64,000 nt of DNA from Xestospongia bergquistia. Lineage: Eukaryota > Porifera > Demospongiae > Haplosclerida > Petrosiidae. The translations under genes were made by a program, and so were the position numbers. The DNA lies in NCBI GenBank assembly GCA_963965975.1, contig OZ014411.1, positions 9,363,501-9,427,500 of the forward strand. The letters run 5' to 3'. Below, piece after piece: positions 47,504-59,641 of the stretch. The notes under the pieces were generated by a model. The model did no database searches, was not told where the DNA came from, and saw only the letters and a program-made list of their open reading frames with translations. The number at the start of each line of letters is the position of its first letter. The first letter of the stretch is position 1.

Positions 47504-50500
47504 ATGGAGGAGACAAAAGTCAGAGACAACTCTAAAGCAATTACATTTGCAACCTATTCAAGTCCTCCAGTAGAAAAGATGGAGCTCTCTACAATTCAAG
47601 ATATTAATGTCAAACCTAGTGCAAAAAAAATGAAGAAATGGTTCTCTAGTTCACAAGATGACACCACAACCTGTTGTTGTTGTAATATTTCACCTAAAGT
47701 AGTAAAATGCCTTGAATTATCAGGACTTATTGCTGTTATTGTCATTGTAGTGATGTTGTTCATTATTCCCATAATAAGTCATTTTGTTCAAGTAAGTGGA
47801 TAATAAGCACCAATAATTATCATTAATTGATTATGACATATTCTTGTTACATTTATAGGAAATGAGGAGAACACAGCACAACATTAATATACCAGATACC
47901 ACTAATACAACTGTAAGTTAAACTATATTATCAACATATTTAGCACTTGAAACCCATAAAAGTGTATTATGTAACCTGATTTGCAATAATGGACCACTCT
48001 GGTATAACATTTGTGACCTGATTTGAGAAAAGGGACCACTGTTAAAACATCTCAGTAAACAGTTTTGTCTAAATAAATTTGTTATAAAAAAACTGTTATT
48101 CATGATAATTGTATGTATATCCCTTTCCACAAATCAGATCACAATATTTTGACATAAGTGGTCTCTTATAGCAAATCATGCCACGTGTGTATACATACAT
48201 TATAGATAGATGTTGTTGTTATTAAATTGACTGCACTGTTTTTCTATTTCATAATCACTTCAGTTGCAAATGTCTTTACATAATTTGTCTTGATTACTAA
48301 TTATTATGGAAATAACTTCTCAGAAGATAGAAGACTGACTACAGTACAATTACACACTTACTTTATTTAATAATCATTAGTAAATAGAGTCTGAAGCCAT
48401 CATTATGTAAAACAGTTAGTCTGCTACTAAATGCCCTTTTCAAGAAGTCACTTGTTGAATTATATGAAATATCAGTTGAATAATAATTGGTAATGAAAAC
48501 AATATGTGTCTTTAAATGTATTTATATGAAGGATGCATACGATCTAAGTGAGTATGAAGTAATCAATCATTTTAACAGTATAATAATAATTGGTCAAATT
48601 GGTAAACATTGTTAAGATTCATTGTTTCATTTAAATATTATATGGTTATACAGGTTATACATATCAAACATATTTGATGCAAAATGATATTTTAAATCTA
48701 TATTTTTTATGAATGCAGACATCCATACAAAATATAAATTAAACAAATATTATTATTAGTTCGAAACATTAGTTACATAGTCAATTTCAAGTAATTAATA
48801 ATCAAAACAGTATCTAGTGTAGTTTTGCATCAAATAGGTTTGCCACATGTTACTTAAATAAATGCTTATTAACTATATCAACCACTCGATCTTTACATTG
48901 TATTAATTGCACTTAGTTTTCATAGTATACTGCATACATGTACATAAAAATAGACCACTTATATTGTAAGGAGGTTTACTAGTTGTTAAAATATGTGGCA
49001 TCAATATGCTGGAGGTTTATTAGGAGAATACATAATTTCTTTGTACTAACTTTGTGAATTCATTTTAGATCCTCTTTATAGAATAGTATGACTAACTTGC
49101 ACTCAATTAGATTGTTATGCAGATAATATGTAGAGTTGACCTCCATAGCAACTTCAATTAGTCTTATCCCCAGATTCCCTGACATAGAATGTAATGGGAG
49201 TCTAATCAACTGACTTAAAATTTATGTTTCAGCTCAGGAATGCATTGTGTATGTTGGTATGAAAATTGTATATGTGTAATGGACATAAACAATGAACATT
49301 TAGTCTGCCACCATATTTGGTATGTTTTGGTAATTATATATATATAAAATAAAAAATGACACGTCACAATTATCACCACTTGGACATCAGGATCAAGGAA
49401 GCTGAGCAAATACCAGACTTTTAGTGGGCTCCCAAAGATATATCTTGAGCAGACTTTTCCCCATAATTATTAAAAAACTTTGTCACAAAATTCAGTGTGG
49501 GAATGTAGTTAAAAAGCCAAAGTGAATGGCAAAGTAAAGTTGATGATAGTAATGTTTTTTTTTACTTAATAAAATTATGTTTGGTAAATTGTAACAGGTT
49601 TTGTGCAACGTACATAGATGACACATATTACATTAACATTAAATGTAGAAGATAGAGAGTTTGGTATAAGTTATTGCTTTGTAGTATTGATAGGTATTAC
49701 TTCAACATAATATCACTACTGCAGCTCATACTTGGGACTAAAATTAAACAAGATGTAATTAGAAGAATGGTATACTAACTATAAAGTCTGTAGTTTTGCC
49801 TTTTGTTAATAGTTTCATAAAAAGTCTAAATATACATCTTTTGACTTTTTAAAAGACATTCTAATTACATATTCGTCTGTTCATACTTGTCTTTTGCTTA
49901 GAGTTTATGTTTCATCAATACTTTTTTGTATATTTCCAGAATTGTTCACAACAAGACTTATCATGGAGTGTTGTTCCTGATGTTATTAATGTTTCTCAAT
50001 GTTGTGCTAAACCATATACGGGAAATGCTTGTTCATCCTTTCTTTCAAATTGGCAAACCTGTGCATTAGGGCAATCAACATCAGTGTTTGTGCATAACAC
50101 TAGTTTGTTATCAGAAGATCAAGTCACAAAACTCATTATAAATATAGGTAAATTTATAAACAAATAACATGGTTTTGTTAAATCTCTTTTAATTTAATTA
50201 ACAGCTCAACATCTTAACTCTTATTCATCCTGCAAAAGAACTGGTTTACCTTTTCTTTGTCAATATGTTTTCCCTCTTTGTGACTGTAAAACTGGAGATT
50301 TATATTTATCATCACAAGAGACATGTGAAGAAGTTAGTACTGTTGCATGTAGGACATTGTGGCCACTACTGGAACAAGCAATACAACCACTCAAGTTGCC
50401 AGATTGCTCTACACTACCTATGGCTACTTACCCACCAGGTATATACATGTATATAGTTATATAAAATAAATGGATATCTATATACACATGTAGATATGAG

Positions 50501-52272
50501 TGGTTCTGGTAACTCAGACATTAGTCCTACTACTGGCACCTCATCTTTGCCTCAAGATACAGTTTGTGATGATCAATTTGTTAAAATCAATGGAACATGT
50601 TATGCTCGATGTGATAGTTTTGAACAGAGTCCACATGATGTCACTGTTACCTTAAAAAGTGTACGACTGTTTGCAGCTTGTTATGGATTTATTGTTGGAA
50701 TTGTTGTTCTTATCTTATCATTTGTGCGTTGGAAAACAATGTATGATAAATATAATGTTTTACTTAATTTCAGCTAATACATTGCTTTTATATAGGTTAA
50801 TTTTTCCTTCAGTTTTTTTAGTTTACATGACAGCAGGCTATTGTATTTTTGGTAATCAAATGCTATGTGTGTTCTTTTCACTGTCTCTCTCCCTTTCAGC
50901 TATTTTTGTGTTTGCTTCACAAATTGACAGATCCAATTTGTATTGTAATTCTGTTGCTATAACAAAAGAAAACTTTAATAATTCAACTATATTTTGTCAT
51001 CTAGCAGGTGGGACAGTTTTTTTCTGTATACATAATTAGTCTAGATTCAAACTGATACTCATATATGTCTCTTTTAGGAGCAGTATTTCATTATTTTGTA
51101 CTAAACATTACATTGTGGTGGTTCTTCCATGTTTGTTCAATATTCTATAAAGTTATGTTCCCATTGACAGCTAAACAGTATGAGAAAAAAGAAAAGTACT
51201 TCCATATAGTTTTATTAGTCACTGGTATGTTTCACTGTATAGAGAATCACATGACATTAATTTATGAATTCAATCAACATGTTACACCTCTCAAACATGT
51301 CTTCATTTATAATTTTCCTACACATATTGTTTACAAGTAGTGTTTATCAGTATGTAAACAGATGTTCATTTAATAGTGATACCTAGTTAAACATGTGATA
51401 ATGCCATTGCTATTATTTTATGATACATATTGCTTATAATTAGTGTTTATTAGTATGCATACAGATGTTCATTTAATAGATGTACCAAGTTGAGTTATTA
51501 TAAACATGTCAATATAATACTAACATAATTCATAACTGCTATATTTTTCACATTTGATGTTATCTCATTCCAATACTAGGTATCTTCATTCCCATACCTG
51601 GAGTATTGCTAGCATTTTTAATTCCAGATTTGGGTTACGTAGTAAATGAATTTCCTCCATTTTTATGTACTCCTCAAAACCAAAATCTTTGGTATTATTC
51701 AGCAAATTTGCCTCTTAACATTTTAATAGCTATTGGAGTCATATATCTTGTTCTAATGTTCAGGAAACTTCATAAAGTAAGAGAATAACACTGGCTCATT
51801 TTAATATTTGTTTATATTTATCCCACAGCATGAAGGTATATTTCGCACCAGGAAAAAAAGTAGCCTTGGCATCAGTACAGCAGAAAAAAAGATTCTTTTC
51901 GTCCTGTGTTATTATGTTATATTTGCTGTGATCATGTTGGTGTATTTTAGATTGGCAACAGCAGGTACTGATTCATCTAAAGAAGCTCTAGAGACATATT
52001 TACGTTGTCAAGCATTAGGACATCTACCTAATCAAACATCACAGTGTGATCCAAAGGAATATCAACAATATATCTACCCAGAGCTTGCTGCAGCTACTTA
52101 TTTTTTAATGGGATTTCTTACCACAGCAAATTTAACCTTTGTTATCAACTGGAGCACTGTTGCCAAATTCTGCTCACGATATTTTTGCAAGCAAAAAAAA
52201 TCATCAAATGTTATGCTACCTAATCCACATTTACCTGGTGGGAATGATGTCACAGATAGCTCTCAATTGTAA
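47504..52272 (+). CDS. Frizzled-like 7TM receptor with N-terminal membrane anchor, copy G
   Basis: Exons: 47504-47791, 47859-47912, 49940-50147, 50205-50438, 50494-50740, 50796-50851, 50900-51007, 51078-51224, 51580-51776, 51829-52272; 660 aa, no stops. Exon 1 is two codons shorter than in C and D; the tail carries TCCCCNISPK before the anchor. The cysteine-rich domain has KPYTGNACSSFLSNWQTC and FLCQYVFPLCDC. TM3 is LNITLWWFFHVCSIFYK. ICL3 is FRTRKKSSLGISTAEKK. ECL3 is RCQALGHLPNQTSQCD. After TM7 comes NWSTVAKFCSRYF. Intron 2 carries a full palindromic MITE. Exons 4, 8 and 10 are extremely close to those of C and D, suggesting recent duplication or gene conversion. Function unknown beyond a class F-like surface receptor. 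Confidence 0.87.
47913..49939 (+). other. Intron 2 of copy G
   Basis: A 2-kb intron, with the MITE at 47967-48187 and then sequence alignable with intron 2 of the other copies. No exon is supported inside. Confidence 0.65.
47967..48187. mobile_element. Palindromic MITE in intron 2 of copy G
   Basis: TTATGTAACCTGATTTGCAA on the left, TAGCAAATCATGCCACGTG on the right, with the GGGACCACTGTTAAAACATC arm. It starts about 55 bp after exon 2, as in C and D. Confidence 0.82.
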
Positions 52273-52930
52273 TAATTGTATTTTAAGCATTTGATTGTGT
52301 TTCATTATTATGCATTGTTTTGTTTAAAATTTTTTAAAGCAAACATGAGTTTTTTAAAAATATAATTATAACTGGACTTTATTGATTAGAGATTGACTAC
52401 ATTCTAAATTACATTCAAAAAATTTTATTGTTAACAATGATTGGTAACTTGTAGCATTTGAAATGACAATTAAAAAAATAATTTCTGGTTTAGGCTGTAA
52501 CTGAGAAGATGGTATTGATTTTAAGGGTGTGGAGGTATTGTGTCTTATTGGTCACATCAAAATATCATCATTAGGGAATAAATCAGAGGAAAATCCTCCA
52601 TAAATTATTGGAATACTACTTAGGAAAGTTGATGAGTTATCATTGAATATTTTATTCTATAAGAGCACAAACAAGCTATCACTTTTTATCAAACAATTAT
52701 TAATGCAACTTACCTACTTATCAGAAGAGCATGTTTGACTTGTCTTTGATTGTGAGACGTTAGCTGTGCTACTGAAGAAGATAGTGGAGGAATAGAGTCA
52801 TCAAGAAGTTGATATTTAAAATCCAAAATATTTTATAATATATAATGATATACAATATTCATCAAACTAACATATACATCAGGTTGGTTAGTCTATGTAC
52901 AGTTTCAGTTGAACACCTATAACTCTTGGA
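52273..52930. other. Spacer after copy G
   Basis: The first ~110 bp is the family 3' flank. The rest is non-coding and unassigned. Confidence 0.5.
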
Positions 52931-53345
52931 ATGGTTTAACCTGCATCAGTAACTCCTTGAAGAAAATATATTCATTTATCATAATGTTTGGTAATGAAGT
53001 GTGGTCCAGTATAGGGTCTTTCTATCTTTCCTTCTGCTCTTTTCCCCTTCTCATATCTTCATCAATACTTTTTCTTCAACTACAAAAGCACTGGGACAAG
53101 CATGCTTTCTATTAAATTTTTAGTTTTGATTGTCTTATGCTTTCTTAATATTGTTTTGAGCTATTTGAAGTTTCTCTAGCCTATGGTTAGTGATTATTTG
53201 ACCAGTTTGAGTGATATCTTTTTCCTTAGACAGTTAGTCTAATAGCTCTTCTGGAGTCTTATTGTTAATTTAATTTCAATGTCAATTGGAAGGAAGGCTT
53301 TGTGCCAAACATAAGTTCAAATAAAGTAAAGGCGATGGACTCATG
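52931..53345 (-). pseudogene. Ty3/gypsy-type integrase C-terminal relic
   Basis: On the minus strand, broken frames read FELMFGTKPS, then TPEELLD, then RLEKLQIAQNNIKKA, FNRKHACPSAFVVEEKVLMK and, after a frameshift, RPYTGPHFITKH. The order (FG-x-x-P, AQ..I.KA helix, F.V.E.VL.K, GP..I) is that of the end of Ty3/gypsy (GIN/KRBA2-like) integrases. Several stops and frameshifts; no other retroelement part and no LTR seen. It is a dead retrotransposon scrap. Confidence 0.6.
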
Positions 53346-53540
53346 AATTGAAGTATTTGTTAAAGTCTTTTAGTAATGATGAATCAAAGAGAGACACAAT
53401 ACATACAAAAATCAGTCAGAATAATATAACAACAAAAGAGAGTCTAGATCTAGCAACCAGAAAATTCTGGAAGAGTCCAAAAAAAAACAATTAACACCTC
53501 TAAATAACATTATGCAACAGTCTAAAGTGTCATGTTCCAA

Positions 53541-53636
53541 TACTATTGTATGCATATGTGCATGCATCCAGAAAGTCATCACAAACATCCTTCTTGTCAA
53601 GGACAAATATAGGTAAATTTATAAATAAAGAATGGG
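53541..53636 (+). repeat. Left arm of a ~95-bp inverted pair around pseudogene H
   Basis: TATTGTATGCATATGTGCAT…CTTGTCAAGGACAAATATAG is found in reverse complement at 56041-56137. The inner end contains the exon 3/intron 3 junction of a receptor copy (AATATAG|GTAAATTTATAAATAAAG). Confidence 0.85.
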
Positions 53637-54460
53637 ATTTCGTTAGATCTCTTTTAACTTAACAACTCAACTCTCTGATACTTATTCATCCTGCAAAAGA
53701 TCTGGTGTACCTTTTCTTTGTCAATATGTGTTACCTAAAACTGGAGATTTATATTTACTATTATCACAAGAGATTGTCAAGAAGTTAGTACTGTTACATG
53801 TAGGACATTGTGGCCACTACTTGAACAAGCGATACAACCACTTAAGTTGCCAGATTGTTCTACACTACCTATGGCTACATTATACACCAGGTATATACAT
53901 GTATACAGATATATAGTATTCACCAGCTGACTGCAGAGAGAGAATTCTGGAGCTTTTCTGTTAGAGTTCTCAGGTATTAGAAACTTTGGAAACCTATCAG
54001 AAATATACTCCAAGGTTAGAACTTGCTATTAGTAAGTCAATCTATTAGTTATTTTTATAACTTCTTTTATAACTATCGTAAACATTGATTTGGATCCATG
54101 TTGAAAAGGAAGCATTGAGTTTTAATCTGCTGACACTATTTGATGAAGTTTCAATAACATCATTGACAACAATAAGGTTAGAATTGTATACTTATAATTA
54201 TTAGTGATATCATTTTCTCTTTGGAATAGGATAAGAAAACTTCAATATACCTCAAGCAATAATCATACTAAAAAAACTCTTTAAAGAAACTTTGTTTATG
54301 TGTCCTGACATGTAATGTAAAATACAAGTAATTTGTATACTACTGGTATTTAAAGAGAAAGATAATTATTTACAATCTTACTTAAACTAGACATTGACTC
54401 CACGTGCAGTCACGTGAAGTCATTCAAAAATAATAATTTATTTTTAAAAAAGAATGGAGA

Positions 54461-55070
54461 CTAGTAATAAAAAAATTTTCTACAAAAATTAAAACATGTA
54501 GGGATGCTGCTATAAAAACTAAGGAAACAAAAGCATGATAGTGATGAAAATAGTAGGTTATCATCACTACATAGCAGCACAGTGAAACAATACCATTGAA
54601 CTAATATAACAAACATAAGTTGGTGACAACATTGATTGTTGGATCTATTTGTAAGTGAATGTGAAAAGTGTGATGAAATTGTTAATCCTGCTTATCAAGA
54701 TCAGCATCTTGCAGTATTGCAACGAAACATTACCAAATTTGGTAGTTTTGTCATATGCAAAACAAATGAAACTACCCACTGGAGTAACTTGAACTATTGA
54801 ACTAGCAATTCTGACATCACTGATCATTGTGTCTATTCATTTAAACTAATGTGAATAATGTGATGAAATTGTCAAACTTAAGACAATAGAATGAAACATT
54901 GTTAAATGTTAACAATGGTTAATTGCTTTAGAAATGATATTGTTTCACTGTGCTGCTATGTAGTGATGATAACCTACTATTGTCATCTCTATCATGTTCT
55001 TGTTTCTTTAGTTTTTATAGCAGCATCCCTACATGTTTTAATTTTTGTAGAAAATTTTTTTATTACTAGT
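54461..55070. mobile_element. Foldback element with ~130-bp inverted termini
   Basis: The left end CTAGTAATAAAAAAATTTTC and right end GAAAATTTTTTTATTACTAG are inverted. The match continues through ACATGTAGGGATGCTGCTAT and TATCATCACTACATAGCAGC. The interior holds a diverged direct repeat (GTGATGAAATTGT…GAAACATT at about 54670-54735 and 54860-54900). No usable reading frame. Confidence 0.88.
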
Positions 55071-55085
55071 AGAATAAATGGATTC

Positions 55086-55867
55086 CAGGGTTGGGGTTAA
55101 TTACATTAGAATGATTATGATTACGATTACACAGTGATTATGCAAGGTGATTACTATTACAATTATAGGGAAAAAAGCATGATTATGATTATGATTATGA
55201 TCACAGAGCCATCATTACAACTATGATTACGATTACAGATTACAGTGTAGCAATGACATCTGCAATATATATGTTACTGTAACATTGTGTATATAGGAAT
55301 TTTGTAAAATCCTTGAAACTTTCAGGGAGTTTGTGAAATCACTTTTTATTTAGGGACTTCATAAATTCATTAAAAACTCTAGTGATTTGCATAACACTAC
55401 ATTAAAAGAAGTGTGAACTGCTCTGAACTATGTTAAATCCTCAGAGTAGTCATCAAATTTATGGTACTATTTCCAGTAATTTCATGAAATTGCTAGAGTT
55501 GTCAGTGAATTTATGAAGTCCCTAAGTTAAAAAGTGACTTCACAGACTCCCTGAAAGTTTCAGGGATTTCGTAAAATCTGTATATACACAATCTTACTGT
55601 AACATATATAGGCTTTTTACAAAAATTGCAAGGAGTAATCAGTCTAACCACATGTTCTTTCATGCATTATTTCATAAATTTACACAAGAAGATGCTAACA
55701 CAGGCAACATGTACTTGTTCCATGTACTACTTGCAAAGGCTACTGTAATTGCTGTAAACACTTGTGATTACTACAATTACTTTGATTACGATTATTATTC
55801 TGATTACACCAAAAAAGCAATTGATTATTATTGATTACGATTACGATTGTAATTGGCCAAAACCCTG
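55086..55867. mobile_element. hAT-type MITE rich in GATTAC
   Basis: Begins CAGGGTTGGGGTTAATTACA and ends TGTAATTGGCCAAAACCCTG. The flanking 8-mers are ATGGATTC (55078-55085) and ATGGATTT (55868-55875), an 8-bp target duplication with one change, as expected for hAT elements. Subterminal regions are GATTAC/GATTATG repeats. It interrupts intron 4 of pseudogene H: the right flank is receptor intron sequence. A second foldback is nested at 55266-55612. Confidence 0.88.
55266..55612. mobile_element. Foldback MITE nested in the hAT-type MITE
   Basis: The left arm TATATATGTTACTGTAACATTG…CTTTCAGGGAGTTTGTGAA and the right arm TCCCTGAAAGTTTCAGGGA…CTTACTGTAACATATATA are inverted over about 150 bp, with a central loop. 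Flanked by TA-rich DNA. Its insertion post-dates the hAT-type MITE. Confidence 0.85.
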
Positions 55868-56040
55868 ATGGATTTTTATATACACATGTAGATATCAGTG
55901 GATCTGGTAACTTAAACATAAGTCCTATCTATTGACACCTCATCTTTACCTCAAGATACAGTTTGTGTTGACAAATTTATTAATATCAATAGAACATGTT
56001 ACCCTCGATGTGATAGTTTTGAGTTAACGAGATCCAACAA

Positions 56041-56137
56041 AATACATTCTTTATTTATGAATTTACCTATATTTGTCCTTGACAAGAAGGATGTGTCTAA
56101 GTTGACTTTCTGGTTACATGCACATATGCATACAATA
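56041..56137 (-). repeat. Right arm of the inverted pair around pseudogene H
   Basis: Reverse complement of 53541-53636, including the receptor exon 3 donor region. Continues directly into the second copy of the ~345-bp dispersed repeat. Confidence 0.85.
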
Positions 56138-56490
56138 CTTCAAATTTAAGTAACATACCTTGAAGGGTCTGATTTATCAAGTCCATTCGTATGTAAAAAA
56201 TTAAAAAAGATTGACCAAAAACTATATTTTTTATAAAACACCTAAGGGTAGAAAATGCTTTTACTTCCCAATTATTTGACAACTTGTTATCTATCTTATT
56301 CTTAAATTATTTACCATTGTCATTTGTTATTATGGAATTACCATCTTCTTAAAGATCTAACAAAGTCAACAAACGAAATAACATGAAATGCATCAATACA
56401 ATCATTCAACAGACCCTTATGAATTATTCATAATTTTTAAATACATTTTATTATTACCATAACGATGTTCTTTTATAATGTTGATTCTTT
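56130..56490 (-). repeat. Dispersed ~345-bp repeat with exon-like structure, copy 2
   Basis: A more decayed copy of 27235-27600: the SNNWEVKAFSTLR block and the WTxLINQTLQG-like end survive on the minus strand, but the first part is frameshifted and the acceptor ATTACAG reads TTTACATAC. The copy continues past the point where the TTAACC element sits in copy 1, giving the uninterrupted site. Confidence 0.6.
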
Positions 56491-56802
56491 TATATATTCC
56501 AGATCATAACTTAGAAGGATATAAAATATATATGTATATTTAATTGAGAACATTCGTTTCTTTTATAGAAAAAGAAAGAGATGATATAATAAATGATACA
56601 TTTTATAATTGCATGTCTTGAGATGACAAAGTTGCTTGTAACATATAAGACAATTGTTAGGGACAGAAACCCAAAGATACAGTAAATAATAATTATGAAA
56701 ACCTAAAGATGAAATACAATAATCAACATTGAAATCATCAACATTAAATCATACTTGATTACTTAAACACAGGATATTAAGTAGCTATTAATATAACTAA
56801 AT
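56491..56802. other. Unassigned AT-rich spacer
   Basis: Nothing recognisable; no open frame or repeat structure supported. Confidence 0.4.
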
Positions 56803-56982
56803 TATTGTAGTATTATACTGATGTTGTTCATTATTGCCATAATAAGTCACTTTGTCCTAGTAAGGGAATAATAAAACACCAATAATTTGTCATTAATTGA
56901 TTTTTACATATTCTTGTCACATATATAGGAAATGAGGTGTAGACAGCCCAACATGAATACATCAGATACTACTAATGCAACT
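56803..56982 (+). pseudogene. Remnant exon 1 end plus exon 2 cassette
   Basis: The last ~55 bp of receptor exon 1 (TGATGTTGTTCATTATTGCC…TTTGTCCTA, donor GTAAGG) and an exon 2 (56929-56982) whose donor GTAAG has become TTAAG. The rest of exon 1 is gone. Dead cassette preceding cassette I. Confidence 0.85.
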
Positions 56983-58069
56983 TTTAAGTTAAATTCTATG
57001 ATCAACATTTTTATTATTTGAAATTCCTAACAAAAATATGTATATATACATCCATTATAGATAAAGAAAAGCTCTTGTTATTAAATGAACACTCATGATT
57101 GCAGTTATTATGTTTTTTCTGATTTACAACCACGTAGGTGTATGCATTATTTATATATTTTGATTATAAATTACTATTATTATATTAAATTACCATGGAT
57201 TTGACTGTTTAAATGAGTTCTTAGAGTGTAGACTGACTCAGTTTACTTAATAATAATTTAATAAATAGAGTCTGAAGCCATCACTAAGTAGAACAGTTAG
57301 TCTGTAACTAAATACTCTTTCTAAGTACTCATTTGTTAATGAAATAACAATTACATAGCAATTGGTAACCAAAGCAGGGTGTGGCTTTAATTGTATTTTA
57401 TATGAATGTATGTAAACTAATTGAGTATGAATCAGTTAATCAATCTTAACAAAGTAATAATAATTGGATAAATTCATTAACACTATTGAAATTGATTGGT
57501 TGATTTAACTAATACATGTTTATACAGGTTCTATGTAGCAAACATAGTTTATTTAGAAAGTAAACAGAACATTATTTTGATTACTAATTATCAAAATTGT
57601 CTATGTAACTATTTCTTTTAACTGCTAATGATTATTTAATTTGGGAAGAAGGATACTTGTCCAGGTCTGTTACTATGAATTTATACATCAATCCATTATT
57701 ATATTAATGTTAAATCATGTAAATTTATGTTTAATATGATGGCAGTTTGAATTATATTGCTGTTATGTTTTTAAACCCTTTTATGACAGAGATAGGCTTG
57801 CAGGAATCGATGTAAACTACAAATCACAAAGTTATTATTAGTAATAACCATTAATTACATAAACAATTAATTCCAGTTAATTAGTAAACAAAACAGTATT
57901 ATATATTTACATTTTGTTACATACAACATGTATAACTATATATTGATAAAATCAATCAATCAGTCTATTCAATGAATTAATTGTAGTTAGTTTTGGCAGC
58001 AAACTCTAAACAAATACAAAAATATAGACCACTTTCATTTTGTTAGTCACAGTGTTTTGCTGATAAATT

Positions 58070-58485
58070 ATGGAGGAGACAGAAGTCAGGGACCACTTTA
58101 AAGCAATTACATTAAATTCCAATTCAAGTCCTGCAGTAGAACTGATAGAGATCTCTACAACTCAAGATATAACTACCAAAATAAGCTCTAAGACAAAGTG
58201 AAGATATGGCTTTCTAATTCACAAGATGATACTACTACCTGCTGTTGTTGTAATATTTCATCTAAAGTAACAAAATGTCTTGAATTATCAGGACTTATTA
58301 CTGGTATAGTCATTGGACTGATGTTGTTCTCTATTCCCATAATAACTTATTATGTCCTAGTAAGTGAATAATAAAGTATCAATAATTATGTATCATTAAG
58401 TGATTTTTATATTGTCTTGTTACATTCATAGGAAATGAGGAGTATACAATCCAACATTAATATACCATATACTACTAATACAACT
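58070..58485 (+). pseudogene. Receptor N-terminal cassette I (exons 1-2), frameshifted
   Basis: Exon 1 (58070-58359) and exon 2 (58432-58485) match the family. A 4-bp deletion relative to cassette J (AAGACAAAG for AAGACAAACAAAG) gives TGA before the Cys cluster. Donors are intact. No CRD or 7TM exons follow before cassette J. Upstream sequence is intron-2-like and lacks the conserved promoter block. Confidence 0.85.
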
Positions 58486-59641
58486 GTAAGTTAAACAATA
58501 TTACCAACTTTTTATTATTTAAAATACCACAAAAGAAAATATGCAAATACATAATTATGGATAAATAGAAGCTGCTGCTATTATTAAATTAGTAGTCATG
58601 ACAACAGTGATAATGTTTTTCTAATTCATAATTACTTTGCCATTGGTTGCATGGAAGAAATGTTTTTGTTTTGATTACTAATTACTATGAAATAGATTGT
58701 TTGAATGACTTCTCATAAAATAGAAGACTGACAACAGTACAACTGCACACTAAGTTTATTTACTAATAATTAGTAAATAGAGACTGAAGCCATCACTATG
58801 AATGAGTACTTAGTCTGTTAGTATGTCCCCTTACTAAGAAGTTGTGTAGGTGAAGTACATGAATGATAGTAATTAGTACTCAAAACAGGATGTGTCTATA
58901 AATGTATTTTATATGAAGGATGCATGCTTGCTATCTAAGGGACTATGCTGGGTTTTATCTACTGGGAGTTGAAGGGGTGGGGGAAGCTTCCCCCCAAACT
59001 CAGTAACTTCCCCCAAAAAAATTTACAGTGATTTAGTTGCATGAAATTAATAAAAACAAGATTGAGATTGGTTGATTTAACTAATACATGTTTATACAGG
59101 TTCTATATAGTAAACATGGTTTATATAGAAAGTAAACACAACATTATTTTGATTACTAATTATCAAATTTGTTTATGTAACTATTTCTTTTAACTGATAA
59201 TGATTATTTAATTTAGGAAGAAGGATACTTGTCCAGGTCTGTTACTATGAATTTATACATCAATCCATTATTATATTAATGTTAAATCATGTAAATTTAT
59301 GTTTAATATGATGGCAGTTTGAATTATATTGCTGTTATGTTTTTAAACCCTTTTATGACAGAGATAGGCTTGCAGGCATCGATATAAACTGCAAATCACA
59401 AAGTATTATTAGTAATAACCATTAATTACATAAACAATTAATTTCAATTAATTAGTAAACAAAACAGTATTATATATTTACTTTTTTGCTATATACAACA
59501 TGTATAACTATATATTGATAAAACCAATCAATCAGTCTATTCAGTGAATTAATTGTAGTTAGTTTTGGCAGCAAACTCTAAACAAATACAAAAATATAGA
59601 CCACTTTCATTTTGTTAGTCACAGTGTTTTGCTGATAAATT

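Larger units (their letters stand above)
53620..56025 (+). pseudogene. Receptor pseudogene H (exons 4-5) split by transposons
   Basis: Exon 4 (53666-53890) is frameshifted: the PLCDCKTG block reads LPKTG and CEEV has lost its Cys. Intron 4 follows but is interrupted by a foldback element (54461-55070) and a hAT-type MITE (55086-55867). The intron resumes with ATTTTTATATACACATGTAG, then exon 5 (about 55892-56024), which has a small insertion near 55930 giving TGA and ends abruptly after DSFE. It lies between two inverted 95-bp arms. Confidence 0.83.

Noticed and set aside
12685-52272. Calling these genes Frizzled orthologues (FZD)
   Set aside because: The CRD pattern, the N-terminal anchor and the lack of KTxxxW differ from Frizzled; only membership of a Frizzled/FSL-like class F group is supported.
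54645-54827. Minus-strand 60-codon open frame in the foldback element
   Set aside because: It lies in the spacer of a foldback element with no recognisable domain; judged fortuitous.
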